From: an uncultured Erythrobacteraceae bacterium
GTDB lineage: Bacteria > Pseudomonadota > Alphaproteobacteria > Sphingomonadales > Sphingomonadaceae
Direction of reading: 5' to 3'
NCBI GenBank assembly: GCA_946482075.1
Contig: CAMLQG010000046.1
Span: 1-25,474, forward strand
Length of the DNA stretch: 25,474 nt
Both the position numbers and the translations under genes were made by a program. A model generated the notes under the pieces. That model was given only the letters and a program-made list of their open reading frames with translations. It was not told where the DNA came from and searched no databases. Below are positions 15,122 through 22,606 of this stretch, piece by piece (the first letter of the stretch is position 1; each line of letters starts with the position of its first letter).

Positions 15122-15658
15122 TCACCCCTTCACCCGCTTGGCAAAGCTCTTGCGCAGCTTCATCAGCTTGGGCGGGATCACTGCCAGGCAATAGGGATTC
15201 CGCTTGCCGGGACCTTCCCAATATTCCTGGTGGTAGGCTTCGGCGTCATACCATTCGGCCGGCCCTTCGATCGTGGTGACCACGCGCCCGCCATGTTCGC
15301 GGTCGGCGCGTTCGATCGCGGCTTCGGCTTCGGCGCGCTGATCTTCGTCCAGCGGGAAGATCGCGGAGCGGTATTGCGTGCCGATGTCGTTGCCCTGGCG
15401 GTTCAGCTGCGTCGGGTCATGGGTGGCCATGAACACGTCGAGAATATCGGTATAGGAGATCACTTGCGGATCGTACTCCACCTTGATCGCTTCGGCATGG
15501 CCCGTGCCGCCGGTGCAGATCTGTTCGTAGGTGGGGTGCGGCGTGGTGCCGCCGATATAGCCGCTTTCGACATGGCTCACTCCGATCACGTCGCGGAACA
15601 CCGCTTCGGTGCACCAGAAGCATCCGCCCGCGATGATCGCCGTTTCCGTCCCGTTCAT
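15122..15658 (-). CDS. msrA: Peptide-methionine (S)-S-oxide reductase MsrA
   Basis: Encodes 178 residues. The catalytic Cys13 is in AGGCFWCTEAVF, the hallmark GCFWC motif. Further conserved parts are VESGYIGG, GTGHAEAIKVEYDP, NRQGNDIGTQYRSAIF and AYHQEYW. The recycling cysteine is in RNPYCLAVIPPKLMKLR near the C-terminus. It reduces the S epimer of methionine sulfoxide in proteins, using thioredoxin, and complements msrB at 2358. ATG 15656-15658 is preceded by GGAG and AGGA on the minus strand. There is no signal peptide, so it is cytoplasmic. It diverges from the exported methyltransferase-like gene across 111 bases with no promoter I can name. Confidence 0.96.
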   Translation of the reverse strand: MNGTETAIIAGGCFWCTEAVFRDVIGVSHVESGYIGGTTPHPTYEQICTGGTGHAEAIKVEYDPQVISYTDILDVFMATHDPTQLNRQGNDIGTQYRSAIFPLDEDQRAEAEAAIERADREHGGRVVTTIEGPAEWYDAEAYHQEYWEGPGKRNPYCLAVIPPKLMKLRKSFAKRVKG

Positions 15659-15769
15659 GCTCTCGTTCCTATCTCCGTTTCCAGCCAAGGTAGGACGGCG
15701 AAGGCCGCTTGTCATCGTTTCGCCGCGCGGGCGATATAGCGGGCCGCTCCAGCAGCACGGAAGGTCATC

Positions 15770-16627
15770 ATGCGCAGACGCAGACTTCTCGCCATCGCCG
15801 CCATGCTGGGGCTCGCCGGCCCGTCCATCGCCGCCGAGAGCGCAGACGCACCGGCCGATGCCGGGATCTGCGAAGCGTGCGAAGTCGCGCTCGATCTCGC
15901 GCTGGCGCATGAGCGCCGCGCCGGCGACCGGCCGCGCGACGCCTGGCGCCATCCGGCCAAGACGCTGGCCTTCTTCCGGGTCGAGCCGGGCATGAGTGTG
16001 GTCGATTTCATGCCGGGCGAGGGCTGGTACACGCGCATTCTGGCGCCCTATCTCGGCGGCGCGGGGCATTATGTCGCGCTCAACCCCGATGTGACGGGCG
16101 CGTCCGAACAGCGTCGCGCATTCCTCGGTGATCTCGGCAAGACCTTCCCCGCCAGGGCCGCGCAATGGACCGGCCTGCCGGAAACCAGCATCGCCGCCTA
16201 TAACAGCGATGGCCTGCCCAAGGCGCTCGACGGCACGGTGGACCGGGTGCTGGTCTTCCGCGAGATGCACAATCTCAAGCGCTTCGGAATGCTGGATGGC
16301 GAGATGGCCACGATACGCCGCCTGCTGAAGCCCGATGGTCTGCTCGGCATCGAACAGCACCGCGCCAGGCCCGACGCGCCCGGTGCCTATATCGACGGCA
16401 GCAAGGGCTATCTGCGCGAGGCCGACGTGATCGCGATGGTGGAAGCGCGAGGCTTCGCGCTGGTCGGCAGGAGCGAGATCAACGCCAATCCCAAGGATAC
16501 GGCCGATTATCCCGAAGGCGTGTGGACGCTGCCGCCCTCCTATCGCCTGAAGGACCATGACCGGGAGCGCTACGCCGCGATCGGCGAGAGCGACCGGATG
16601 ACGCTTCTGTTCCGCAAGCGATCCTGA
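15770..16627 (+). CDS. Exported class I methyltransferase-like protein (COG4798 type)
   Basis: Encodes 285 residues. MRRRRLLAIAAMLGLAGPSIAAE is a Sec signal peptide with likely cleavage after IAA at residue 22. The mature protein has the phrase RAGDRPRDAWRHPAKTLAFFRVEPGMSVVDF followed by MPGEGWYTRIL (about 50-91), a Rossmann motif I-like glycine segment, then ALNPDV, VFREMHN and LKPDGLLGIEQH, which follow the class I SAM-methyltransferase order. Family members of this kind are predicted methyltransferases with unknown substrates. Having a signal peptide is unusual because SAM is cytoplasmic. Two cysteines (ICEAC, Cys34 and Cys37) lie just after the signal. Only 13 bases separate it from aguB, so they are probably co-transcribed. 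Function is not assigned. Confidence 0.75.
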   Translation: MRRRRLLAIAAMLGLAGPSIAAESADAPADAGICEACEVALDLALAHERRAGDRPRDAWRHPAKTLAFFRVEPGMSVVDFMPGEGWYTRILAPYLGGAGHYVALNPDVTGASEQRRAFLGDLGKTFPARAAQWTGLPETSIAAYNSDGLPKALDGTVDRVLVFREMHNLKRFGMLDGEMATIRRLLKPDGLLGIEQHRARPDAPGAYIDGSKGYLREADVIAMVEARGFALVGRSEINANPKDTADYPEGVWTLPPSYRLKDHDRERYAAIGESDRMTLLFRKRS

Positions 16628-16640
16628 TAGGGCGCACGCC

Positions 16641-17492
16641 ATGGCCGAACTGACTGTCGCTGCTCTCCAGCTTGCGCTGGGCTCTTCCGACGAGCGGGAG
16701 AATGTCGCCGCCGTTTCCGCGCTGGTGGAGGAGGCCGCCGCGCGCGGGGCGCAGGTGATCCTGCCGCCGGAGCTCTTTTCCGGCCCCTATTTCTGCCAGG
16801 TCGAGGACGAGGCGCTGTTCGCGCTCGCCCGACCGCTGGCGGAGCATCCTTCGGTGATCGCGATGCGCGCGCTGGCTGGCAAGCTCGGCGTCGCCATCCC
16901 GACCAGCTTCTTCGAGCGCGACGGGCATCATTACTACAACACGCTCGCCATGATCGGTCCGGATGGCGCGATCATGGGCACGTACCGCAAGAGCCACATT
17001 CCCGATGGGCCGGGCTATGAGGAGAAGTTCTATTTCCGTCCCGGCAATGACGGGTTCAAGGTGTGGGACGTCTTCGGCGCGCGCGTCGGCGTGGGCGTGT
17101 GCTGGGACCAATGGTATCCCGAAGCGGCGCGCGTGATGGCGCTGATGGGGGCCGAAGTGCTGTTCTATCCGACCGCAATCGGCTCCGAACCCTATGATGC
17201 CGATCTCGACACCAGCCGCATGTGGCGCCGCGCGATGCAGGGCCATGCGGTGTCGAACTGCATGCCGGTGGTCGCCGCCAACCGCATCGGCGCGGAAGGG
17301 GAAGCGCGCTTCTACGGCCACAGCTTCATCAGCGACGAATGGGGCGATCTGGCCGAGGAATTCGGCGCGAGCGAGACGGGCGTGCTGGTCGGCACGATCG
17401 ATCTCGCCCGTGCGGCGAAGCATCGCGCCGGCATGGGCTTCTTCCGCGATCGCCGGCCGCAGCTCTATGGCCGGATCTGCGAGGATATCTGA
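16641..17492 (+). CDS. aguB: N-carbamoylputrescine amidase AguB (nitrilase superfamily)
   Basis: Encodes 283 residues. The nitrilase catalytic triad is visible: Glu44 in ILPPELFSGPYFCQ, Lys117 in TYRKSHIPDGPGY and Cys154 in GVGVCWDQWYPEAAR. The WDQWYPEAAR and SGPYFCQ segments are characteristic of the N-carbamoylputrescine branch rather than other amidases. The enzyme hydrolyses N-carbamoylputrescine to putrescine, CO2 and ammonia in the arginine/agmatine route to polyamines. The agmatine deiminase partner (AguA) is not in the window. ATG 16641 follows the previous stop by 13 bases, and folK starts 10 bases after its stop, so the three genes form one plus-strand transcription unit. The protein is full length and looks intact. 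Confidence 0.92.
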   Translation: MAELTVAALQLALGSSDERENVAAVSALVEEAAARGAQVILPPELFSGPYFCQVEDEALFALARPLAEHPSVIAMRALAGKLGVAIPTSFFERDGHHYYNTLAMIGPDGAIMGTYRKSHIPDGPGYEEKFYFRPGNDGFKVWDVFGARVGVGVCWDQWYPEAARVMALMGAEVLFYPTAIGSEPYDADLDTSRMWRRAMQGHAVSNCMPVVAANRIGAEGEARFYGHSFISDEWGDLAEEFGASETGVLVGTIDLARAAKHRAGMGFFRDRRPQLYGRICEDI

Positions 17493-17502
17493 GGGCCGCG
17501 CG

Positions 17503-18000
17503 GTGGAGCGCTATCTCGTCGCGCTGGGCTCCAACATGCGCCATCACCGCCATGGCGCGCCGGCGGGCGTGATCCGCGCGGCGCTCGAGGCGATGGAGTG
17601 GGCAGGGCTGCGGGTCGTGCGTTCCGCGCCGGTGATCGCGACCGCGCCCTTGGGCCCGTCGCGCCGCCGCTTCGCCAACAGCGCGGCGCTGGTGGAAGCG
17701 GAACTGGCGCCCGATGATCTGCTCGCCACGCTGAAGGGGATCGAGCGGGAATTCGGGCGCAAGGCGGGACAGGCATGGGGTGCGCGCGTGCTCGATCTGG
17801 ATATCATCCTGTGGAGCGGCGGCGCCTGGAGCACGCCTGGCCTCACCATCCCGCATCCCGCCTTCCGCGCGCGCGCTTTCGTGACCGTACCCGCCAGTGC
17901 CATCGTGCCGGCCTGGCGCGATCCGCTGACCGGTCTGACGCTGCGCCAGACCCACGCCCGCTTGACCCGCCCGCGCCCCGCCCCTAGGGGGACGGCGTGA
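17503..18000 (+). CDS. folK: 6-hydroxymethyl-7,8-dihydropterin pyrophosphokinase FolK
   Basis: Encodes 165 residues from a GTG start. YLVALGSNM at 4-12 is the family N-terminus. RRFANSAALVEAEL (55-68) contains the conserved F-x-N, ARVLDLDIILW (94-104) carries the Mg-binding Asp98 and Asp100, and IPHPAFRARAFVTVP (116-130) matches the HP..xxRxFVxxP motif. FolK transfers pyrophosphate from ATP to the pterin, making the substrate for dihydropteroate synthase in folate synthesis. GTG 17503 is preceded by GAGGG about 8 bases away and lies 10 bases after the aguB stop. The frame extends upstream inside aguB, but those residues do not belong to the family. The C-terminal 20 residues are Arg/Pro-rich. 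No folP or folB is in the window. Confidence 0.9.
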   Translation: MERYLVALGSNMRHHRHGAPAGVIRAALEAMEWAGLRVVRSAPVIATAPLGPSRRRFANSAALVEAELAPDDLLATLKGIEREFGRKAGQAWGARVLDLDIILWSGGAWSTPGLTIPHPAFRARAFVTVPASAIVPAWRDPLTGLTLRQTHARLTRPRPAPRGTA

Positions 18001-18041
18001 CACCTCCAGCGATGGCGCAGACCGTGGCACGATCCTGGTAA

Positions 18042-18117
18042 GGGCCCTTAGCTCAGTCGGTAGAGCAACTGACTTTTAATCAGTAGGTCGCTGGTTCGAA
18101 CCCAGCAGGGCTCACCA
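18042..18117 (+). tRNA. tRNA-Lys (anticodon TTT)
   Basis: A 76-base cloverleaf with CCA encoded. The acceptor arms are GGGCCCT and AGGGCTC with one G-T pair. The D-arm is GCTC...GAGC, the anticodon stem is ACTGA/TCAGT with loop CTTTTAA (TTT at 18075-18077), and the T-arm is CTGGTTCGAACCCAG. It lies 41 bases after folK. Confidence 0.97.
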
Positions 18118-18567
18118 TATTTGTCAGTGGGTTGGACGATCCATTCGTTTCTCTTCCGACAAGTCAGGCGGCGCCCGCGGTCTTGTCGGCTTCCAATGTC
18201 AGACGTTCGCGCTGCTTCCAAGCGACAGCTCTGCCTTCCGTTCGTTGGTCTTGTCGTAGAACTGCACCGTCGCGTCCGGTGATCGGACAGGACGAGGGTG
18301 GTCGGACATCCCCAAGCAGTGCTGTAAAACCCAAGCAGCACTGTAAAAATTCAGGAGTTGGAATCCCCATTTTCTGCGGAATTTCTGCATACTCCAACAA
18401 TCCCGGTACCTAATCGAAACCGCATGCCCGAATAATCTTGTGTGCAGAAGTGCAAGTAAGCACATTTTTCATACAGTTCATTGGAGTGATTGCATTCTTA
18501 GGATAATGTTAAGGATGAAGCGATAACCCGACTGCAATATTCGCTCAGGGCGGATTGCCGTTGGATT
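18118..18567. other. Gene-poor interval between tRNA-Lys and the PAS-GGDEF-EAL gene
   Basis: I find no convincing gene here. On the minus strand, frames 18164-18400 (78 codons, ending LTLEADKTAGAA) and 18199-18465 overlap. Fragments such as VQFYDKTNERKAE in one and VAWKQRERLTLEADK in another look protein-like on either side of what could be a frameshift, suggesting a decayed gene. A tandem palindromic repeat lies at 18311-18348. From about 18340 to 18567 the DNA is markedly more AT-rich, as expected for the upstream region of the next gene. Its position directly after a tRNA is a common integration site, but I see no integrase or duplicated tRNA end. Confidence 0.45.
18311..18348. repeat. Two tandem 19-base repeats, each half of a dyad
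   Basis: CCCAAGCAGTGCTGTAAAA (18311-18329) is followed directly by a second copy with two changes (18330-18348). Because of those changes, CAGTGCTG in the first copy is the reverse complement of CAGCACTG in the second, so the pair can also fold into a stem. It sits about 220 bases upstream of the PAS-GGDEF-EAL start; a regulatory role is only a guess. Confidence 0.6.
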
Positions 18568-20295
18568 ATGGTAGTGCCCACATCGTTATGCAGTTTTGAT
18601 GCCTTACATGCAGTGATCGACGTTGTTTCGACGCCGATGATCGTCGTGAACAGACAGCATGTCATCGTCCTGGCAAACAAGGCGGCAGGCGAGTTTCTCA
18701 ATCGTTCAGTCGAACAATTGATCGGCGCGACCTATTTCGATCTCGTGTCGCGGGAGGAGGCGGAAGCCGGGACTCTCGTGGATGAGCAGATCTTCCTGAC
18801 AGGGGAGAGCGACGAGCGCGAGGAATGTGTCGTCGATGGGTATGGGGTCCAACGCCACCTGGTCACACGCAAACACCTGGTTGATGGAGGTGACGGGACA
18901 CCTCTCCTGGTGGGAATCGTGCATGACGTGACGGCATATCGCCAGGCGGAAGCTCGCAATCTCCATCTTTCCCTGCACGACGTGCTGACCGGTTTACCGA
19001 ACCGGGCTTTGTTGCGGGATCGGCTCGAGCAGGCGGCCGCACGCCTTCCCCGCCATTCCGGGCATTGCGCACTGCTTTATATAGATCTCGATCATTTCAA
19101 GGAGATCAACGATACTTATGGCCATCAGGCCGGCGACGACGTCATCCTGGAATTCTCTGCTAGAGCCACGGCGCAGTTGCGGTCGTCCGACACCATGGCT
19201 CGGCTCGGCGGCGATGAATTTGCGGTCCTCTTGACCGATCTGGGGAGTCTCGATGAAGGGCTTGCGATAGCCGGTCGTATTCTGGACGTGAGCAAGCGTC
19301 CTTTCGAATTCGTCGGTGGGAGAGCATCGATCAGCTGCTCCATCGGCCTTGTCCTCCTGGCTGAACCGACATCGGACTGCGACGAGCTTCATCGTCGTGC
19401 CGATGTCGCGCTTTACAAGGCCAAGAACGCGGGGCGCGGTCGCGTGGAGGTCTTCAGCGAAGAGATGGATGCCGTTCTGAAACGCCGCAGGCTGATCGAG
19501 CTCGAATTGATCGAGGCGCTCAGGACGTTTCGCGGGTTGGAGGTCTACTATCAGCCGCTGGTCGCCAATCAGGGGCACGATGTCCTCGGTATGGAAGCGC
19601 TGCTGCGCTGGCACCATCCCGAGCTGGGAGAAATCCCGACAGTCGAGGCCATCAGCGTGGCGGAGGACAGCGGCCTTATCGTTCCCTTGGGGGACTGGGT
19701 GCTCGTCACCGCTTGCAGGACGCTCGTCCCTTGGGAAAACATCGCGATCGCGGTCAATGTCTCGCCTGTCCAGCTACGCGATCCGAACTTCGTCGACCGT
19801 GTCACGGCGGTACTTCAGCTTACCGGCATCGAACCGCATCGTCTGCAATTGGAATTGACGGAAACAGCGGTGATCGAGGCCGGCGATAGTGCGGTAATCT
19901 CGCTCAAGCGGCTGCGAAGCCTGGGTGTGAAGATCGCGCTGGACGATTTCGGCACGGGATATTCGAGTCTGAGCCATCTTCACCGTTACGAGGTCGACAA
20001 GGTCAAGATCGATCAATCCTTCGTGGAGCGCGTGGGCCAATCTGCCAATTCCACCGCCATCGTACGCGCCATTACGAGGATGGGGCAGTCCCTCGGTCTC
20101 GAGATCACTGCCGAGGGTGTCGAAACCGACGAGCAGCGACAGTTCCTGCTTGAAAGTGGGTGCACCGAACTGCAGGGCTTCCTTTTTTCAGAACCGCTTT
20201 CTGCCGACGAGATGGCGGCGTTCTTGCAAGAGAATCGCAGCCGAAGAGGTCCGGTTCGAACTCGGAACATCTCCAGATCTGGTGGATTCGCTTAG
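18568..20295 (+). CDS. PAS-GGDEF-EAL cyclic-di-GMP turnover protein
   Basis: Encodes 575 residues with no membrane segment. Residues 10-125 form a PAS domain (VVSTPMIVVNRQHVIVLANKA, ending GIVHDVTAYRQAEA). The GGDEF domain runs from about 133 to 295 with an intact GGDEF at 214-218 and an RxxD inhibitory site at Arg205-Asp208. The EAL domain (about 308-555) has EALLRW at 343-348, ELTET, DDFGTGYSS, KIDQSFV, EGVET and QGFLFSEPL, so both catalytic sets look intact. Such proteins make and/or degrade c-di-GMP, usually under PAS control. ATG 18568 has only a weak ribosome-binding site. The final 20 residues are Arg/Ser-rich. It stands alone, but the next plus-strand gene is a TpsB transporter, a class whose adhesin substrates are sometimes under c-di-GMP control. 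Confidence 0.94.
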   Translation: MVVPTSLCSFDALHAVIDVVSTPMIVVNRQHVIVLANKAAGEFLNRSVEQLIGATYFDLVSREEAEAGTLVDEQIFLTGESDEREECVVDGYGVQRHLVTRKHLVDGGDGTPLLVGIVHDVTAYRQAEARNLHLSLHDVLTGLPNRALLRDRLEQAAARLPRHSGHCALLYIDLDHFKEINDTYGHQAGDDVILEFSARATAQLRSSDTMARLGGDEFAVLLTDLGSLDEGLAIAGRILDVSKRPFEFVGGRASISCSIGLVLLAEPTSDCDELHRRADVALYKAKNAGRGRVEVFSEEMDAVLKRRRLIELELIEALRTFRGLEVYYQPLVANQGHDVLGMEALLRWHHPELGEIPTVEAISVAEDSGLIVPLGDWVLVTACRTLVPWENIAIAVNVSPVQLRDPNFVDRVTAVLQLTGIEPHRLQLELTETAVIEAGDSAVISLKRLRSLGVKIALDDFGTGYSSLSHLHRYEVDKVKIDQSFVERVGQSANSTAIVRAITRMGQSLGLEITAEGVETDEQRQFLLESGCTELQGFLFSEPLSADEMAAFLQENRSRRGPVRTRNISRSGGFA

Positions 20296-20847
20296 CTTGT
20301 GGAGCATCCGGTTAGGGATCGCGTTAGGCATTTCTTTACGAATTGATCCAGAACTAGCAGAAAAATAACAGAATTTTTACTTTTGGAGTATGACTGAAAC
20401 CGGTCTGGCCACTATCTGGCAAGCCGCTTCGTCGGCCCGGAAGATATGGCGGGATCTTGCCTTGCCGAGGACGATATCCGGTCGCCCGGCATTCGCGGGC
20501 AAATCATTCAGATCGATGTAAACCACTGAATAAAAATTATTTATTGGACATCTGCGATCGCGATTGCCGATGTTCGGTCCTGCTCGCCGACTGGCCGTCG
20601 GCCGGTCCGAGGCTGTTCGCTCCACCGAAAGGCGAGAACCGGCGGGTACGCACTGTTGGCAAAACTCCCGAAATTCGCACCGCTCGAGGCTGTATTGCAG
20701 TCGGATCGGGTGTTGTTGGCCGTGCGCCGTCTTGTGCGTTCCCTAAAATCGATACCGGATCAATAATTTATCGGTTTGGTGATCATGGCAGACAGCCTGA
20801 GCAGGGGCGAGACGATCACGGCGCGGTCCCGAGGGAGATGGCAGTCG
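20296..20847. other. Gene-poor interval upstream of the TpsB gene
   Basis: About 550 bases with no convincing gene. It includes AT-rich stretches around 20340-20385 and an AT palindrome at 20529-20545 (AATAAA...TTTATT), which could carry promoters or bind nucleoid proteins. A 43-codon frame at 20390-20521 has GGAG too close to its ATG. A minus-strand frame at 20377-20625 and a plus-strand frame at 20457-21032 have no recognisable product. The tpsB promoter presumably lies here, but I cannot point to its boxes. Confidence 0.5.
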
Positions 20848-22512
20848 ATGGTGTACAAAGCGGTGCCCGGACGAGGGCGGCTGCTCCTGCTCGCTTCCTG
20901 CATTCTGGTCTCGACCGGCTTCTGTCAGGGAGCCCAGGCGCAAGACATCGCGCCGCCGACGATCGACCGCGACCGTATCGACCGCAAGGAACCCGATCTG
21001 CGACCGCCCGAGCGGCCGGTGGACACGCCTAGCGCGCCGGTTTCGGTGGCGCCTGCCGCGGAACCGGCCAACGCTGTGGCGCTGAGCAGAGTGCGCTTCG
21101 AAGGCGCAAGCTTGCCCTCGGACGGGCTGGACAGCGTGGTTTCGCCTTTCATCGGACAGCCGCTCACGCGTGAGACGTTGCAGAAGGTCGCGAATGCGCT
21201 CAGCGCTGCCTATTCGAAAAGCGACATCGCCTTCTATTCGGTGACCATTCCCCCGCAGATTCCTGCCGGCGGAGAATTGCGGGTAAAGATCATCGAAGGT
21301 CACGTCGCTTCCTACACGCTGAAGGGCAAGACGAGCAGCACGCCGGAACGCTATATCGGCGCGCAGGTGAAGCGCCTGATGCGCGATGCTCCGACACGCA
21401 AGAGCACGCTGGAACGCACGATGTCGCTGTTGCGCGACATTCCCGGCCAGACGATCGAAGCGGGTCTCAAGCCGACCGGAGAGCCGGGTGAACTCGCGCT
21501 CGACCTGAACGGCAAGCGCAAGCAGGTGGAAGTCACGCTCAACGTCAACAATCGCGGCGTGACCAATGTCACGAGTGGGGTTCAGGCGCAGATTTCGGTC
21601 GATATCAATGGGCTGCTGCGGGAGGCCGATCAGACGCGGGTTTCCGCCTATGTTCCGTTCCAGCCCTCGCGCTATCAGTTCTATTCGTTGAGTCACAGCA
21701 CCCCGATCGGGACCAACGGAACGCGGATCAGCGCTAGTGGCGCCTATGTGCGGACGCGAACAAAAATCAATGATATCAAAGGTGAGGCTAGGCAGATCGG
21801 TATCGGGCTGACCCATCCGCTGATCCGATCCTACAAACGCAATCTCACGCTCAGCCTGTCGCTCGACGGCACGAACAGCGACAATTATTATCTCGATACG
21901 GCCTTTGGCGGTTTCCGCTCCCGCGCTGTGCGCGCCGGTGTGACGTGGTCGGATGTCGGCAAGACCGGCGGATACGCCGTCTCCGCGATCTTCAGCCAGG
22001 GTCTTGATGCGCTGGGCGCGCGCGAAATCACGGGTTTCTCGGAAAAGGGCTTCCGCAAGGCGAACCTCCAGATCACCGCGGTCAAGGAGCTCAAGAAGGG
22101 CTTGGCTTTCAAGCTTTCCACCCGTGCGCAATATTCGGACGACATGCTTCCGACGACCGAACGGTTTGCGCTGGGCGGCGATGGCGCTGGCCTGGCCTTC
22201 CGCTACGGCACGATCACGGCGGAGAGTGCGCTCGCAGGGGGGGCGGAACTTTCCTACCGCGTCTTCGGAACGAACACGCAGGGGATCACCGTTTTCGCCT
22301 ATGCCGATGGCGCGCTGGCCCATGCCGTGGCGCGACCATTCTACGGGTTGAAGGCGCGAAACTTCTCGCTTGCTTCTGCCGGTGTCGGTATCCGGGCCGC
22401 GCCGGTGAAGGGATGGACGGCAAGCGTGCAGGTCGCGCTTCCGGTCAAGAAGCCGCTCAACAGCTATAGCGACAAGGCGCGCTTCTTCTTCAGTATCAGC
22501 AGATCGGTTTGA
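20848..22512 (+). CDS. Two-partner secretion outer-membrane transporter (TpsB, ShlB/FhaC/HecB family)
   Basis: Encodes 554 residues. A signal peptide (residues 1-31, MVYKAVPGRGRLLLLASCIL to GAQA) is followed by a Pro-rich linker (35-75) and a POTRA domain (about 78-160) with VRFEGASLPS, LTRETLQKVANALSAAY, VTIPPQI and ELRVKIIEGHV, the ShlB-type signature. The remaining roughly 390 residues are an Omp85-type barrel ending in FFFSISRSV. TpsB proteins export one large TpsA adhesin or cytolysin through the outer membrane. The L6 region near residues 442-454 reads LGGDGAGLAFRYG, so the usual VRGF/VRGY motif is altered. ATG 20848 follows GAGGGAG and places the signal correctly; in-frame starts at 20785 (ATG) and 20776 (TTG) would add 21-24 residues. 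No TpsA is in the window; a hydroxylase follows. Confidence 0.88.
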   Translation: MVYKAVPGRGRLLLLASCILVSTGFCQGAQAQDIAPPTIDRDRIDRKEPDLRPPERPVDTPSAPVSVAPAAEPANAVALSRVRFEGASLPSDGLDSVVSPFIGQPLTRETLQKVANALSAAYSKSDIAFYSVTIPPQIPAGGELRVKIIEGHVASYTLKGKTSSTPERYIGAQVKRLMRDAPTRKSTLERTMSLLRDIPGQTIEAGLKPTGEPGELALDLNGKRKQVEVTLNVNNRGVTNVTSGVQAQISVDINGLLREADQTRVSAYVPFQPSRYQFYSLSHSTPIGTNGTRISASGAYVRTRTKINDIKGEARQIGIGLTHPLIRSYKRNLTLSLSLDGTNSDNYYLDTAFGGFRSRAVRAGVTWSDVGKTGGYAVSAIFSQGLDALGAREITGFSEKGFRKANLQITAVKELKKGLAFKLSTRAQYSDDMLPTTERFALGGDGAGLAFRYGTITAESALAGGAELSYRVFGTNTQGITVFAYADGALAHAVARPFYGLKARNFSLASAGVGIRAAPVKGWTASVQVALPVKKPLNSYSDKARFFFSISRSV

Positions 22513-22520
22513 CCATGTAT

Positions 22521-22538
22521 TTTTGCGTGTACGCAAAA
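22521..22538. promoter_or_regulatory. Palindrome between tpsB and the hydroxylase
   Basis: TTTTGCGT (22521-22528) and ACGCAAAA (22531-22538) are exact inverted copies with two bases between. It lies 9 bases after the tpsB stop and 69 bases before the hydroxylase ATG. No T-tract follows on either strand, so an operator is as likely as a terminator. Confidence 0.4.
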
Positions 22539-22606
22539 TCAGGAAATGGCTGTTTTTCGGGGTTAAAATGGGCCTTTCGATGGGGACGCGCTGAGGGACG
22601 ACGACA

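Noticed and set aside
14766..15194. 142-codon plus-strand frame between rsmB and msrA
   Set aside because: It runs through two hairpin repeats and into msrA on the other strand, with no family features.
18042..20270. Possible att repeat: GGTTCGAAC of tRNA-Lys recurs as GGTTCGAAC near 20254
   Set aside because: The match is about nine bases, lies inside the PAS-GGDEF-EAL coding region, and the flanks do not match the tRNA.
20390..20521. 43-codon plus-strand frame beginning MTETGLATIWQ
   Set aside because: The GGAG is only one base from the ATG, too close to work as a ribosome site, and the product resembles nothing I know.
20377..20625. 82-codon minus-strand frame in the gap before tpsB
   Set aside because: No ribosome-binding site, no recognisable motif, and it lies in a region of mixed composition that more likely holds regulatory DNA.
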